A stretch of 64,000 nt of DNA, taken from contig AJFK01000112.1 of assembly GCA_000467715.1 (NCBI GenBank), positions 1-64,000 on the forward strand, in the 5' to 3' direction. The notes below the pieces were generated by a model, which saw only the letters and a program-made list of their open reading frames with translations, was not told the DNA's origin and ran no database searches. Source of the DNA: Hysterium pulicare CBS 123377 (lineage: Eukaryota > Ascomycota > Dothideomycetes > Hysteriales > Hysteriaceae). Both the position numbers and the translations under genes were made by a program. Shown here piece by piece: positions 1-11,859 of the stretch. The first letter of the stretch is position 1, and every line of letters begins with the position of its first letter.

Positions 1-824
1 GCTGCGAAGGTCATACTTAGGATGGACAGAGTGGGTTTATTCTCATAGCCTCAAATGGCGCCCATGGACATCCTCATTGATATAGAATAGGCAGTATTGC
101 TCAGGCGAAGGACTGGAAGTTAAATTTAAGTATCGAAGTCGTGACAGCGGTGCCTTGGAGGGGTGGCGCTAAATTGGAGCTGGCTTACTAAGCGACTAAT
201 CAGAGAAGAGCGGCAAATTCTGTTGCTTGACAACCTAACATCTCCATTCTCTCCACATCCAACAATGGCCTTCTTACCCATCCTCAGACTGCAATCTATC
301 ATCTCAAATCTGATATCTACCATACGTCTCCGCTATATTCAACTACACGATCATGACGGTATGGCAAGGCTGGGCTGAAATGGGCTTCATGACGAACTGA
401 AGTCAACAAACCGCGGTTCTAGCAGCCTACACTTCCGCTTTTACTCAAATATCAGTTCGTGCCGGTATTGCAAGGCTGATTCCGCGCTTAAGGCTGCTAC
501 GAGTGGCATCGCATACAGTGCCAAATCTCGTTCTACCTTGCAGCTATACCATGGCGAAGGGAAACGCCGCAATTGGTCGAGGGTTCTGTTGGTGGTGTGC
601 CGCTACTTTATATCCATAACAGAAGCCATATCCCAACTTTCCATCACTCATATATCTGATAATTCTGGGCCGTTGCTCAGCCTTCAAGGCAGTTTTCATA
701 ATAGACCCGGTGAAGTTCTTAGGAGATGCCTTCAAGTCGCCAACCCTCTTCCTCTCCTTTTCAGAGCCCGAACATACTTTAACCCTCCACACTTTTTGAT
801 CGAACATCAACCTAAACTAGGTCA
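1..824. other. Left-edge region without a supported gene
   Basis: Only short overlapping open frames on both strands are present, none longer than about 96 codons and none with a composition or motif I recognise. The right end may hold upstream exons of the broken membrane-protein gene that follows, but I could not join any open stretch to it. Confidence 0.5.
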
Positions 825-3237
825 GTGAACATTGTAAACGCAACCATCTATACGGGAGTATGGGTCAATTGGACGAAAAGGGTATTATACGGGCGCAACA
901 TTAACTCTTTCTTCGGCCTCTGGGTCATTGCTTATCGCCTTCCTAGCGTTGTACGTTAAATTCGCTGGGAGTCATTTCTGGTCTATCCTTTCGTACGCTT
1001 TATTCCGATTGCAAGCCACTCCCAACCCTGAAGACGGTCTCCACCATCAGCATCTGGCGATTTTGCGGAATGCAAATGCCGCGTCAACAGCTACCTGGCA
1101 ATTCCTTCTCGTTGGAGATACATGGCGACGCCATACTAGGTGTTTGTTTCCAAGATTATTAGGCTACGCTCTGCTATCAGGAGCTATCGTCGTCTCTTTT
1201 GCTATAGCTGGAGTCTTCTCCGCTAAAGTTGCATCTACGCATTCGGAGATGCTGCTCCGTGATGTCTCTTGCAGAGGTCCTAGTGAGCTCTACCTGTGGG
1301 GACTGGAGGATCCGGACGAGCTAGAGCATCTCAGAAAATCCACGGCGTTCGACTCACTTATGACAAAAAGTCTGGAACAAAGCGCGTCTTATGTAGAAAC
1401 CTGCTACAACAGCACCACTCCCTTCAGCGACTGTAGACTATTCAGCCGTAATCTAATTGATTGGACACTGACGCGCCATTCAAATTGCCCTTTCGATGGC
1501 TTGTGTATGAACAATACGGCGGTCTGTTTGGATACGGGTATGATTAATTCACAACTAAATTTAGGAATCAACAGTCCCAACACCGATAAAATCGCCCATC
1601 GACGAGTCATGGAATGCGCTCCTATTGTCACGAACGGCTTTCGAAGCGATTGGATACCCCTCTCAAGTCCAGAGGCGTTCACAGTTAATCAATCTACCGG
1701 CTGCACGGATGAATATATCGTTAAATTTGGCTACGGTCCGCAGCAAGACGGCACTGCGAATGATCTCGGTATGTTTGGGAACAGCACGTGCATATTCAAT
1801 AATTACACGCTTGTTTTTTTGCCTCTCATACCAACTAGAGTAAGTGAAATCATTTAGTCGCCCACGATGGTATCATAATCCGTGGCCTACACTCTACCAA
1901 CTCCGTTGCTATGTCTTTATCCATGATCTTAACTCGGTGAAAGGCTTTCAAGATGTTACTCATCTTGAAGCTTATTCAAATAGCGACGTGAGGAGGTATT
2001 TCCTGAGGAAGAAAGAGTCTGGCCACAGGTTCACGTAATATGACACTCGATGTGGCTGGTTACGGCGTATGGAACGATTACTGACCTTTATATCCATATA
2101 GCTCAGTATCTTCGTTGCTGCGTAATCTACAGCTGCAAGATTTTATACCAATTAAGCAACTCAACAGAACGAATGCCGACGTGTCTTTACACTTTCTCTC
2201 CTCCTACACTCATTTCGACGATCCCGTTGATGACCCATGGTTCCTCTCCAAGATTCGCAATTCGATTCTTACTACAAAAGGACATTCTTTAATGATCCTA
2301 ACATGGTCAAGGTTGTCGGCTGCACGGAGCAACATCAGTTCTGCGATCCATACAAGAAGTTGTGCACCCCTCTGACCGGACTCCTTCCATTAGACGGTAA
2401 ACCCATCAACTTGACCCTAGGAGCTCATCAACAATCAATCCTGAAGAGGATGCTATACTCTGGCAGCAGCATCTATATGGGCTTGCTTAATACTTATCCA
2501 AGTTCAACCGCCATGCTTGCTGCGGCGAACGACTTCGGGCGTGCATCAGCTGCGCTTCCTGATGATCAATGGATCATGGAATTCCAAAACTTTTTTCCAT
2601 AATTTTGACAAACCTACAGCGATCTAACATCGAATATATCGCCGGCTCCAACCAAATGTTCTCCGAGTACTACACGTCATTATCAGCCAACGACTCTTGG
2701 ATGTGCAGTCAACAACTTGTGCAGCGTGACGACTACCGGTCCTTTAGCATGCTCGGTATCATTGTCATCATCACCATTGCCGGGCTATTAATCCTGATCA
2801 GTCTTTGCCTACCAAGCGCTATGGAGAGATTTGGGCCATCTCAAGGCGAAGGAGCTGCGAAAACGCATCAATGGAATCTCAGCACCTGCATCCAACTCCT
2901 GCGCATGACATTTGAAGCCAAGGGCAGCGGTATATGGAGGGATACCGCAAGCCAAATTCCAGTCACAAAGCGCGGCGAATTATTTCCGTTTCCGGCCGGA
3001 GATTCTTCTAAAGAAGGCTTACATGCCTCGGAGACTAGCATCGGAGATGTACTAAGAACGGCTGCGATGTCTAGCAAAGTCCCCAAAATCAATTCCCCGT
3101 TCCAGCAAAGGTTCGATAATGCGTCGTCGCCGATTGTGTTCACTTCTTTCTCCGGCTCGCAAAGAAGAAAGTCGATATCAGATCCCTTGCACGTATCTTT
3201 ATATCCTCAAAGTTGCAATCGACTATCGGTAGCTTAA
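825..3237 (+). pseudogene. Broken fungal multi-pass membrane protein
   Basis: This is a member of a large filamentous-fungus-only membrane family of unknown function. An N-terminal block reading NATIYTGVWVNWTK is followed by GATLTLSS and a membrane segment (LLIAFLALYV). Next come a second membrane segment near 1170-1225, a long extracellular region with paired Cys and N-glycosylation sites, a block DDPWF then VGCTEQHQFC and CTPLTG, then DDQWIMEFQNFF, and a last membrane segment near 2750-2810 before a basic tail. The blocks are in family order but lie in different frames. One-base shifts are needed near 870-895, near 2240 and near 2600, the last in a run of T. A normal donor (gtaagt) follows 1840, but the sequence to about 2110 could not be joined cleanly. 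The family role is unknown. I infer a decayed gene, although indel errors in short homopolymers would look the same. Confidence 0.62.
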
Positions 3238-3549
3238 CAAATTCCAAATATGGTATGCGAAAGGCTGGAAGGGTAAACTGGCACGCTTACCAAGGGGACT
3301 CTGCAGTTGGGCGGATAAGTTAAGTTAGTGGTGGAGAGAATCATGTTTGTGGGAGTCGTTAAGTTACTAGGCCTCTAATAAAAGGTATCTAAAAGCCTAC
3401 TTGCATCAAAATTACCCAGTGTGTTTGTTACTGGTCCCTTAACTGAGAGTATTCCCATATTCCAAACCTCCCCGCATGTAGACATAGACGCATTCTCCAA
3501 GATTCGCATAACCCAAGCCTCGTCCTCAGAAGAACCATCCATATCCCAA
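3238..3549. other. Short intergenic gap
   Basis: The gap separates the 3' end of the broken membrane-protein gene from the 3' end of the convergent Cys-rich protein gene. I see no supported gene or clear structure in it. Confidence 0.5.
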
Positions 3550-3933
3550 TCACCCCGCTCTCCAATTAGCCCTCTTCCCCCAAGCTCCCTTTCCCCTCCC
3601 AGAATTCCTTCCTCTTCCACCCTTAGCATTAACCCAAGCCTCGCCGTCCTCTCTCTCCATTTTCTTCCTCTCCTCCTCCTCTCTAGCCTCCTTATCCGCT
3701 TTCTCCTTCTCCACCTTCGCCTTCTCCTCCTCCTCAGCTCTCAAGGCCGCCATTTTCTCCTCCCAGACCTCCTTGCGAATGCAATCGTAGCATTTAAAGT
3801 AACTCATAGTCGGCTCATCAATGATTTTGACCGGGTCGCAGAGCGTGTTGGCGATGACGGCTGGGCGGCATATGTAAGGGTTGTACTTGCTGAGGCAGCC
3901 GCAGGTGAAGAGTTTGGGCTGTTTGTGGCACAT
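3550..3933 (-). CDS. Small Cys-containing protein with charged helical tail
   Basis: The predicted 127-residue protein begins MCHKQPKLFTCGC. Starts of the form MC-K-x-x-x-F-x-CGC are common in small fungal proteins of unknown function, which is why I prefer the ATG at 3933. An in-frame ATG at 4065 would add 44 low-complexity residues. The N-terminal half has about six Cys residues in pairs (CGC, then single Cys ending in CYDC), suggesting metal binding or disulphides. The second half is a Lys/Glu-rich helix of about 45 residues, then a Gly/Arg/Trp-rich end. No signal peptide or catalytic motif is visible and the function is unknown. It converges with the broken membrane-protein gene. Confidence 0.55.
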   Translation of the reverse strand: MCHKQPKLFTCGCLSKYNPYICRPAVIANTLCDPVKIIDEPTMSYFKCYDCIRKEVWEEKMAALRAEEEEKAKVEKEKADKEAREEEERKKMEREDGEAWVNAKGGRGRNSGRGKGAWGKRANWRAG

Positions 3934-4976
3934 TTTGGGACTTGGTAAAGGAGGGTCGCGGGAGTTGGAATTTGAGAGATAGTGCTGGGTGGATTTAGTT
4001 GCTTCGCTGCTACCTCTGAGAGGTGGAGTCGTTTCTGGTTGAATGTGAGTCAGGTTTTGTACCATGGCCAAAAGATCTAATGGTGAAATCAAACCTAAGC
4101 TCGCACTACTCGCCGCTCAAATGAGCTCTTTGGCGTTTTGAGCCAGTGTTATCCGAATTGTTCAGAACTATCTGGCGGTGTGATGATTGTGAGTTGAGTG
4201 AGGTAGGACTGGAGCTACACGGTGGGCGAGATATGTTTAAGTAGCGTAATTTCGAATGCGGGTTGCCGTGGCGTGACGGAAGGCGGTGAAATGCTGTCAG
4301 CGGTCTACGGCAGCAAACGCAGAGGTATGTATGTATCCGATGGTTCGGAAACGATGTTCTGTAGGAGAAATTCTGAAATAAGAGTCGCGGTTATGTGGCA
4401 GGAAAGTAATTGAATGGTGTATTCGAGGTAGAATGCAGAATCATGAAGAATGCGATTAGAACAAATGAGCGAGTCGGATGAGTCAACGACAGTGAGTAGC
4501 TCGACCTATTTCAATCAACTTAACTTGTGCTTGGTGAAGTTCCTGGGTCGAGGCACAACTACAGCTTTCTTGACGGCGGCCATTACAAATTTAAGTAACA
4601 CTTGTTGTCCGTGGATTCCATTTCGAGTTCGTATCATTGCCGCTGTTCGGATAGTTTAAGACAGCGTCAGCACGTACGAAGTTTTAACATTTTGCATTTA
4701 TCATTTCCAATAGTAACTAATAAACAAGTGTAAGTATCGAACATACTGTCTACAAAGCTATACGAAATTGTAGAGAAACCCCGGAAAATAAACGTCCACA
4801 CGCATTATCCAAACTCCAATAGACAGTCACCGTAGTGTCTATGACGCACACACGTTAAAAGTGTCTTGCAACTTGATCGCGAAGTGAGATAAAGCACGAA
4901 AGAAAAGCGAGGTTGAAATGAAGTACCAGTAAATCCAATGAGGCAGATTGTGAAGAAAGATGAATGATACTACCAT
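3934..4976. other. Intergenic region
   Basis: Upstream of the small Cys protein and downstream of the Clr5-domain gene. Short plus-strand open frames near 4222-4413 and 4450-4659 have no recognisable content. The stretch 4670-4800 is AT-rich and probably belongs to the 3' flank of the Clr5 gene. Confidence 0.45.
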
Positions 4977-7515
4977 TCATTCATCATACAAATCCCTGTC
5001 CTTTTCGTTGTATTCATTCTGATCACGGAATGGATCCTGACCATGCACGTTCCCGAATGGATCCTTATCACAGAACAGCAAAAGTCTTTCATTGAATGGA
5101 TCCCAGTCACAGAGCGGACTTTCCTCAAACTCAGCGAATTTCTCCCGCACATTATCCGATACTGCTGCGATTGTATCCAAAGCTGCATTTCCGGCCTGCT
5201 GGATCGAAGATATACTCAAGGAACTTGCCATGGCCTGTGACAGTTGGCCCACAGACGGTAGAGTAGAGTAACTGCGCGACGCTGTCCTAATTACACCTGA
5301 CGGTAAACCGGTAGCCAAGTCGATCGAAATTCTCGCCTTCTGCTGAATACGATCCTTCAAAGACCGCATCGCAGACATATCCGAGGAGTGGATTGATGAG
5401 GCAAGAGTAGGCAGAATTACTGTGGCAATCGACTCCATGCTTCGTCTCGCAGCATTGGAAAGGAGAGGTGAAGGTGACTGTCGACTACCTGTTGGGGCCG
5501 CAAGGTCTGCATCCGGGCGAACCTCGGGAAGTACGATACCGAGGCTGTTCTCAATGAAGTCCCTCGAGAATTGGCGTGCTGTATTTCCAAAAGCATCTCG
5601 ATCAGGAGTAGCACTGAAAAGGGTAGCGATGAATGAAACCACATCGTGGAACTGTCGTTTGGGAGCGGTGCCGAACAGAGTGACCATGAAGGAAAAGGTG
5701 TCCAGGAACTGACGAGCAAGGTCTTCATCTGACTGCCGACATACCTCTCGTGCTCCTGATCGGGCTCGAACAATGAGATCCACTTTAGCCTTATGGCGCC
5801 TGGCAGGGGCAGCGCTCATGATCAATCCGCAGGAAATTGAAAGGAGCTCGGCGGAAGTAAGGCCCATGCGTGACTCGGCCTCGTCCATCCATGGAAATGA
5901 TAGTGTCCCTTCGCGACTTCTTGTCTGTATTTGCCAGCGGTCCCAAAGGCAGCAATAAATGCCAATATGATCTGCCCAGTACATATATTGATCATTGGTA
6001 GCCAGGTCCCTCCAAGATGCAGGCAAGGTAAATGTCCGGTCAAGCTCTCTTGTGCACCATTGAAGGCAAGATCGCAGGCATGGATTCTGCATAGACCCAT
6101 ACTTGAGTTCAAGTGGGCCAGGTATGCGCTCGAGCAGACGTGATTGGAGTTGTTCTTTACCAGAAAATATAGAGCCTTCGCCAGATGAGTCTTGTACAAA
6201 CGTATCAAGATACTCAAGGCATCTATTGAGATAGTGGTATGCGATGATGTCGTAGGAGCGATGTTCGTCGGGTAAACGCTCCAACAGCTTTTCATTCGCA
6301 AGTTCACAGCCAATAGCAATTTCGCCAAGGAATTTCGCCATCGTGTTGTCATCAAGGCGAGTATAGGTGTCCGCAAGAAGCATACGAAAGAGAAAATGCT
6401 CAACATCTGTGGCTGCCTCTCGAGGTTCATTAAGCGATTTCTCCAATAAACTTCGCGCAATCTCGACTTGGGACGACCAGTATGCAGAGCGAGCGCATTT
6501 GATCATAGCTGACGACTTCATCCAAGTAGGGTGAGTGCTAGATTCTTTCAGTCGTTTCAATGATAACGCGAATAACTCGAATGCGTCACCATCGAAGCCG
6601 AGTGACTGAAGGAAGTTTGCGGCCAACTTCATGTCATGGATATCATCTTGAGAGAAGGTGTGAATCGGACGGCTGCTGTCTAATCTGCGCCTGGGCGGAG
6701 ACATTGACGAAGGTTGACTGGAAGATTTCTCCAGACTGAGGTCAATATCATCCAAGTATGGAGTTTGAAGAAGATCCGTATCACTTGGTTCGTTAGGTTC
6801 ATTGATAGTAACCCAATCGCTGTCGTCTGACACCATTCCCGGCGTATCGGCTACGGGATTGGTTTGATCGTCGGCAATGCTAGAAACTATGCTATCCGGA
6901 GATGAACTCGTCTGTTCGCGAAAGAGCGGTCCAGGGACCATCGGAGAGTCAAGTGCCACTCCGAGCATAGCGTATGGGTCCCTTGACGCTAAATATTCGT
7001 CCAGTTTTTGTCGTTTCTTTGGAGGAACTCGAGGTCTCTCACTCGAGCTTCGCTGGGTTTGAACGCTTTGTAGGCTACCTACGCTCTTTGGTCTCTTCGA
7101 CGACCCAGCCAGGCCTTCCCGGCCTGGAATGGTATTACTAACATCACTCAAGGCTCTGGCTAAGGTACCGGTTTGAGCTGGGCCAGGCTCAAATGGGTTA
7201 TCCTGAGTATGTATGACCTCCTTGCCTATTGTGTTGTACTTTCGGAAACCCCATTTCTCGAATTGGTAGATGTACTGTCGAGGACTATGTTTTGTCAGTA
7301 CTATTTTGCAATGATATGGGCTGGATGAAAGATCTGACTTACGAGGGGGCAAATTGGCGTCTGACTTTCATAGAAATTATCAAATCTTCCAGTCGCATAG
7401 TCTCATAGAGAGAGCGTAACTCCTCCTTGTGCTCTTCCCATTTCGCTCGAGGAATCGGTTTCGCACGGGGAACGGGAGGTCCTACGAATCGAAGGTGTTG
7501 CAGAGGTTGTGACAT
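4977..7515 (-). CDS. Clr5-domain protein, 826 aa
   Basis: Exons are 7343-7515 and 4977-7284. The 58-nt intron starts gtaagt and joins RRQFAPS to PRQYIYQFEKWGF, which rebuilds the N-terminal Clr5 domain (about residues 20-75, starting AKWEEHKEELRSLYETMRLEDL and ending in the typical WGFRKY). Clr5 is a Myb-like DNA-binding module seen in many filamentous-fungal proteins and in the fission-yeast heterochromatin factor Clr5. A disordered, Ser/Pro-rich linker follows. Residues from about 290 onward are helical and resemble the TPR-like region often found behind Clr5. The C-terminus carries three closely spaced Asp-Pro-Phe motifs. The start at 7515 is the first ATG that keeps the domain. Another ATG at 7522 overlaps it in a different frame. 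I infer a nuclear regulatory protein with unknown targets. Confidence 0.85.
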
Positions 7516-9060
7516 GGCTCATTGCTGCTCCTCTTGGAATTACGGCGGGTGAATTAGAAGGATAGCTCTCTTATGAGAGCAGTGGTCATTAACGTCACCC
7601 ATAGTGGAAGACGTTGACGGCGGCCTCAGAAACGCGTTCAGTCGTAAGGCAGATTTCCAATTGCCGCTTAGGGTGACGGCGAGTGGCAAATGCGAGGAGC
7701 TGGCTTGTAAAAAAGAGAAGCCGGCAGCGGTTTGCAGGCAACAGAAGAGGGCGAGAGGGCTAAGAAGCGGGAGAAGCTCCAGCTGAGAAGGGCGATATGA
7801 GGTTGGGGCCGCCAAGCATTTACAAACCCCTGATTCGGTTTAGCTTATACACCTCAGGCGCAGAACCTCCTCGCTCCCCACTCCCAATCCCCTTCTGCTC
7901 AGCCCCTGGAGGCTGCTGCAAACATCTACGACACCCAATCTCTATCTTGTCGCCCAACCTCGGGCCACTCATATTGACCTTCTAAGCGCCGAGCAGTGGT
8001 TGGATTCCTCTTGCCTTCCCAGGTACTTGCTTTCTCCGCGTCCGATCCGTGGGAACCACCCTGAACATCAGAATCACCATTCACCCACCAACCCGGCCTG
8101 TTGTATGCAGCTAAAATCCGCCGAGATGTCCACTCAGAACTGTGCTCGGCTTCCTGGTGTTGCGCCTTGCCGACTAAAAATTGTTCGTAATGGCGTTAGG
8201 CCTCATTGCTGGCCGACTGAAACTTCAGTTCGACCTTCAACAGCAGCTCCGAGGCCAGTCTAAGCCCGGCGCCGAGGAATAGTAGTCGTCGCTCGGCAGT
8301 CTCGGGAACTGCTTGACCGAGAACTCCGCGGAGGCCGCTCTTTAGATGCCGTTGGCAGGTTGGCAGCAGCCCTCCGGCCGTTGACTGCACTGCACTTCCC
8401 GTGGCCACCTTTCACGATCCAAGCCTGGTAATTGGGAATGCCTCGTGCCGGATGTATGGCTAATGGCACTACGTACAGCCAGATCCCTTGTCGCAAATCC
8501 GCCTTGTCGCGTCATTCCTAAAAAACTCATGTTCGGTGTTTAGGAGTAACGGCCACATGCATCTGGCATGGACGAATCATATATGAGGTTGCCTCCAGAC
8601 GAAGCCTGAGTTTAAATTCCAACTTCCAGTTGTGGTAATTGAATTGGTCCCAACGGCAACTTCTGGTAGTTCTACAGGGTGTCAGGCTCAATAGACGTCG
8701 GATTCGGCCCTGCGCCTACGTCGCACTTCCGCTGCCCGAGTCTACAAACCTAAGCTGCTACACAGGTATGGGATTTGGGAATTTACGTCGACGTGAATCA
8801 CAGTCTTGCTATGTTCCTACTATTCCTAAGATGGTGTCTGAAATTTCGTGTGACAACGTCGTCCCCACTCTGCTTAGACCGCAGTGGTCCTATATATTTC
8901 GTTGTTCACGTCGCGCTGAGAGCAGTATTCAAACCCATGTTAACCGCTTTCCCGCACTGTCACGTATCCCAAGCTAACTGGTTAAACTTGAATCATATTC
9001 TCTTTTCTGACCAGCCTATCATCTTCTCCAAACCTACCCTTCATCCTGCGCTCACGTGGC
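7516..9060. other. Long intergenic region
   Basis: About 1.5 kb upstream of the Clr5 gene. It contains only short open frames on both strands (for example 8000-8263 plus and 8260-8530 minus) with no family motif, no consistent splice structure and no repeat that I can see. It should include the Clr5 promoter. Confidence 0.45.
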
Positions 9061-9474
9061 ATGTCTCTATCTACCGGCCAGCACAAGAAAATTGCCTTCT
9101 CCCATATGGGAGAATGGTCCAACGGCATCTCCTACGCATCAAATCAGTCTTCAGAACCAGACGACATCGTACTCCATCCACACCCTCAGCTCCAAAACTC
9201 GGACCCAAACTTTCGACTCGAGTACCTTCGGACCGTGCCGTCCGCACGGGAGGCCGTGCCTCTCACACCGATCCAGCGTTGGCTTGAGGAAACGCCGGCT
9301 GAGGAGCCTTGGCAACCTACTGTGCTTGTTGGTGCAGATACTTCCACTCGAACAACACTCAAAACATCAAAAGCACCGGTACTACGTCTCGGTAGAACAT
9401 TGTTGAGCAAAATAGCGACATACGGAAGCTCGGTCAACCGCTCAGTCTCGCCGCATCCTAGAGATGGGGGCTAG
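9061..9474 (+). CDS. Possible small protein, 137 aa
   Basis: A continuous frame opens at an ATG in a fair context (tggcATGt). The predicted protein is hydrophilic and Ser/Thr/Pro-rich with no signal peptide, membrane segment or Cys pattern, and I recognise no family. It has two overlapping competitors in other frames over part of its length. It could be a real small gene, the last exon of a gene whose upstream exons I cannot see, or chance. No neighbour gives a clue to its function. Confidence 0.28.
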   Translation: MSLSTGQHKKIAFSHMGEWSNGISYASNQSSEPDDIVLHPHPQLQNSDPNFRLEYLRTVPSAREAVPLTPIQRWLEETPAEEPWQPTVLVGADTSTRTTLKTSKAPVLRLGRTLLSKIATYGSSVNRSVSPHPRDGG

Positions 9475-9759
9475 ATACAATAGACCTAGAAGATTACTAC
9501 ATTTTAGTCTACGTGGCAGAGAGTAGGAACTATTATTGGCGTTAAAGAATTGTTATGGGCATGATTAATCGCTTAATTATCGGTGTTTATATAGGAACGA
9601 AAATCTCATCTTCTCTGAGATGTTGGTCTTTAATTCATGACTTTAATTTCTCCATGTATACAACTGCGGAGCACTCTGTATATCAAGGCGCACTGTATCA
9701 CTACTGATATATCCTAGCCACCCTGTCTCGCTCTCTTCGTGGGTACGTTTATCACTTTC

Positions 9760-10977
9760 TCACTGCGGAAAACTAGTGCGTTCCACCTCCAGCATCAAGT
9801 CCTTCAACCGCTCGAAATGCTTCCTGCGAGTTTCCGGCCAGTTATAGTCCTACAAACATCGAGCAATCTCTTTCTGTGGCGAGGCTTGAAAGGACATAAT
9901 CAAATCAAGAACATGACGCTTCAAAGCTTGGACCCTCTTCAACTCGTTGATCTCAGAGTCCTCACTAAAGCTCTTGAATGCCTCAACTGCGAGCTTTTCA
10001 TGTCTTCGCGCATTCTCGGGCTGCAGTGGCAATATCTTCATGGCAAAGTTAAATAGCAACAACTGCAATGAATCCACCGGGACTGTTTGCGACCATTTCC
10101 AATCGATGGCGCCGACTGTCCTACAGTTTTCGTCAAAGAGCATGTTCTGCCAATGCAAATTGGCATGTTGGAGGATAAACGGCCCATTGTTGAAGCTCTC
10201 TGCTCCAGCACATGCCGCAGCCTTTACGTGCAGTTCCGCCGACTCTATTCGTTCGCTGATTTGCTTGCGTTTCTCAGACTCTAAAACCGTCTTCGCACGA
10301 TCCAAGTAGAACGTTTTCGACTCTTCATATGGGCCATAGACTCGATTTTTACGATCGACAATAGCGCCAATTGCGAAGTCCTTTCCTCCTGGACCAATGC
10401 GGAGTTGTCCTATCTGGCCAAAGGGCTCTTTGGAAAGCTGCCACACGAAACTGGTCAAATGTCGGTGGAGCTTCTCGAAATCTTCTTCTTTGATCATTCG
10501 GTTTTTATTAAACGGAAACGGGTACGGTTTGCCGGGTATGTAATCCATGAAGATATACGGCATTCCGAGAGCATTGTCGTACGTGCAACTCCACCCATAA
10601 ACTGCTGGAACCGGGATCCCTGTCTTCTCTTTCACAAAGCAATGTTTCGTTGGCAATTCGCTCCACGGCGTCCTTCACCGCGGGTTTTTGATCGGAAGAT
10701 TATGCAATCGAGCCCTCCAGAGAGTATTGTCCGGCATGCGGAGTCGATACAGTACGTTTCGCTTTCCCATATAGGGCTCGGGGGTGTCGAAAACGGCAAT
10801 TTTCTCGTCAAAGCCTTTGAAAGAATGAGATTTCTCCAGAGATTGCCAAGCTGTGGTTGCAAGGCTACAGATGAGTCGCTCGAGTCCTCGTTCGCGAACG
10901 TCTTCTGCAAACTTCTTCCCGAGAAATCCGGGATCTTCTTGAAACGGACGGGGTTTAATCCAGTCGATGTACTGCAT
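9760..10977 (-). pseudogene. Aminoglycoside-phosphotransferase-like kinase, broken
   Basis: Fungal members of this APH/choline-kinase-like fold typically phosphorylate small molecules of unknown identity. The copy begins MQYIDWIKPRPF at 10977 and runs through the N-lobe (VLYRLRMPDNTLWRARLHNLP), the TGIPVPAVYGW block, YIFMDYIPGKPYPF, the catalytic-loop region and IDWKWS, to a C-terminal DYNWPETRRKHFERLKD block ending at 9760. It is interrupted by a TGA near 10675 (or by two offsetting one-base shifts there, which give a more family-like helix) and by an in-frame TAG at 9850-9852. The catalytic loop reads HANLHWQN where the family has H-x-D-x-x-x-x-N, so the base Asp is Asn. IDWEW reads IDWKW. 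I infer a non-functional relic that diverges from the phosphatase gene 192 bp away. Confidence 0.76.
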
Positions 10978-11169
10978 TTTGTACGTAAGTCGAGTCTCGA
11001 GTAGTGTTGAACTGTTTTGGTGGGTTTGGTGGATTGGGGCAACGTCGTTCGTAAGTAGAACGTAACTATGAGACAACAATACGGTATATCAGTTGATGGA
11101 CACCAAAGTGCGAGCGGGGATTGTCGGTTTTACAATCAGTGAATAATTTTCAACTCCTCCACCACAACC

Positions 11170-11859
11170 ATGAAAATCCACGACAAATCTAGCATTGCCC
11201 CCTTGATTCATATCATCCGCCACGGACAATCTTTACACAATGTCAATCGTGGCTACCCCCACCGCGACCCGCCTTTGACGGATGCAGGACAAGCCGCCAC
11301 CAAACACATCCAAATCCCCAATATTCCCGATCTCATCATCATCTCACCAATGACCCGTACCATTCAAACCGCGATGAACGCTTTTCCCCATCTACTCGGG
11401 CCGACACCATTCAATGTCGACGTACAAATATGGCCCGATCTTCGCGAAGCCCACGATGCAATATGTAACAAAGGACTCTCACGCGCTGAGATCATGACCA
11501 AGTTTCCGCAGTTCAATTTCGCTGAGTGTCCGGTAGAATGGGATCACCCGCCACACACGATTGAGGGCGCTACTGTTCGCGCTGAGGCGGTTCGGCAACG
11601 GTTGAAGGAGCTTTCTGGGGCGTACAAGAATATTGCTCTGATTACGCATAGAGGCTTTATTGCTTTCCTGGTGCAAGGGGAACGGTTTGATGTGTGTGAA
11701 TCTCGAACTTACCGATTCGGTACGGACGAAGAGGGTGAGAGTCGAAGAATCGGAATTAATTGCGATACTGAGCAATCGCAAGACTTCGGTCCTACGGTTC
11801 TAATACCGTATAGCAAAGAGAAGCTGTCTATGGAGACAGATATTAGGGACTCCTCTTAG
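11170..11859 (+). CDS. Histidine phosphatase (phosphoglycerate-mutase-like)
   Basis: A single-exon 229-residue protein. The signature IIRHGQSLHN lies at about residues 15-24, with the catalytic His in RHG. A second arginine motif lies in SPMTRTIQTA (about 60-70), the acid residue in DLREAHD, and the second catalytic His in ALITHRGF near 155-163. All core residues of the branch-1 histidine phosphatase superfamily are present. Small fungal members dephosphorylate sugars or other small phosphates, but the substrate cannot be told from sequence. There is no signal peptide, so it is probably cytosolic. The start has a good context (ccaccaccacaaccATGa). It diverges from the kinase relic with only 192 bp between the starts, so they may once have shared a promoter. 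Confidence 0.88.
   Translation: MKIHDKSSIAPLIHIIRHGQSLHNVNRGYPHRDPPLTDAGQAATKHIQIPNIPDLIIISPMTRTIQTAMNAFPHLLGPTPFNVDVQIWPDLREAHDAICNKGLSRAEIMTKFPQFNFAECPVEWDHPPHTIEGATVRAEAVRQRLKELSGAYKNIALITHRGFIAFLVQGERFDVCESRTYRFGTDEEGESRRIGINCDTEQSQDFGPTVLIPYSKEKLSMETDIRDSS

Noticed and set aside
7516-9060. Several frames of 60-112 codons as genes
   Set aside because: They overlap on both strands, have no family pattern and lack consistent starts. Only the 9061 frame was kept, at low confidence.
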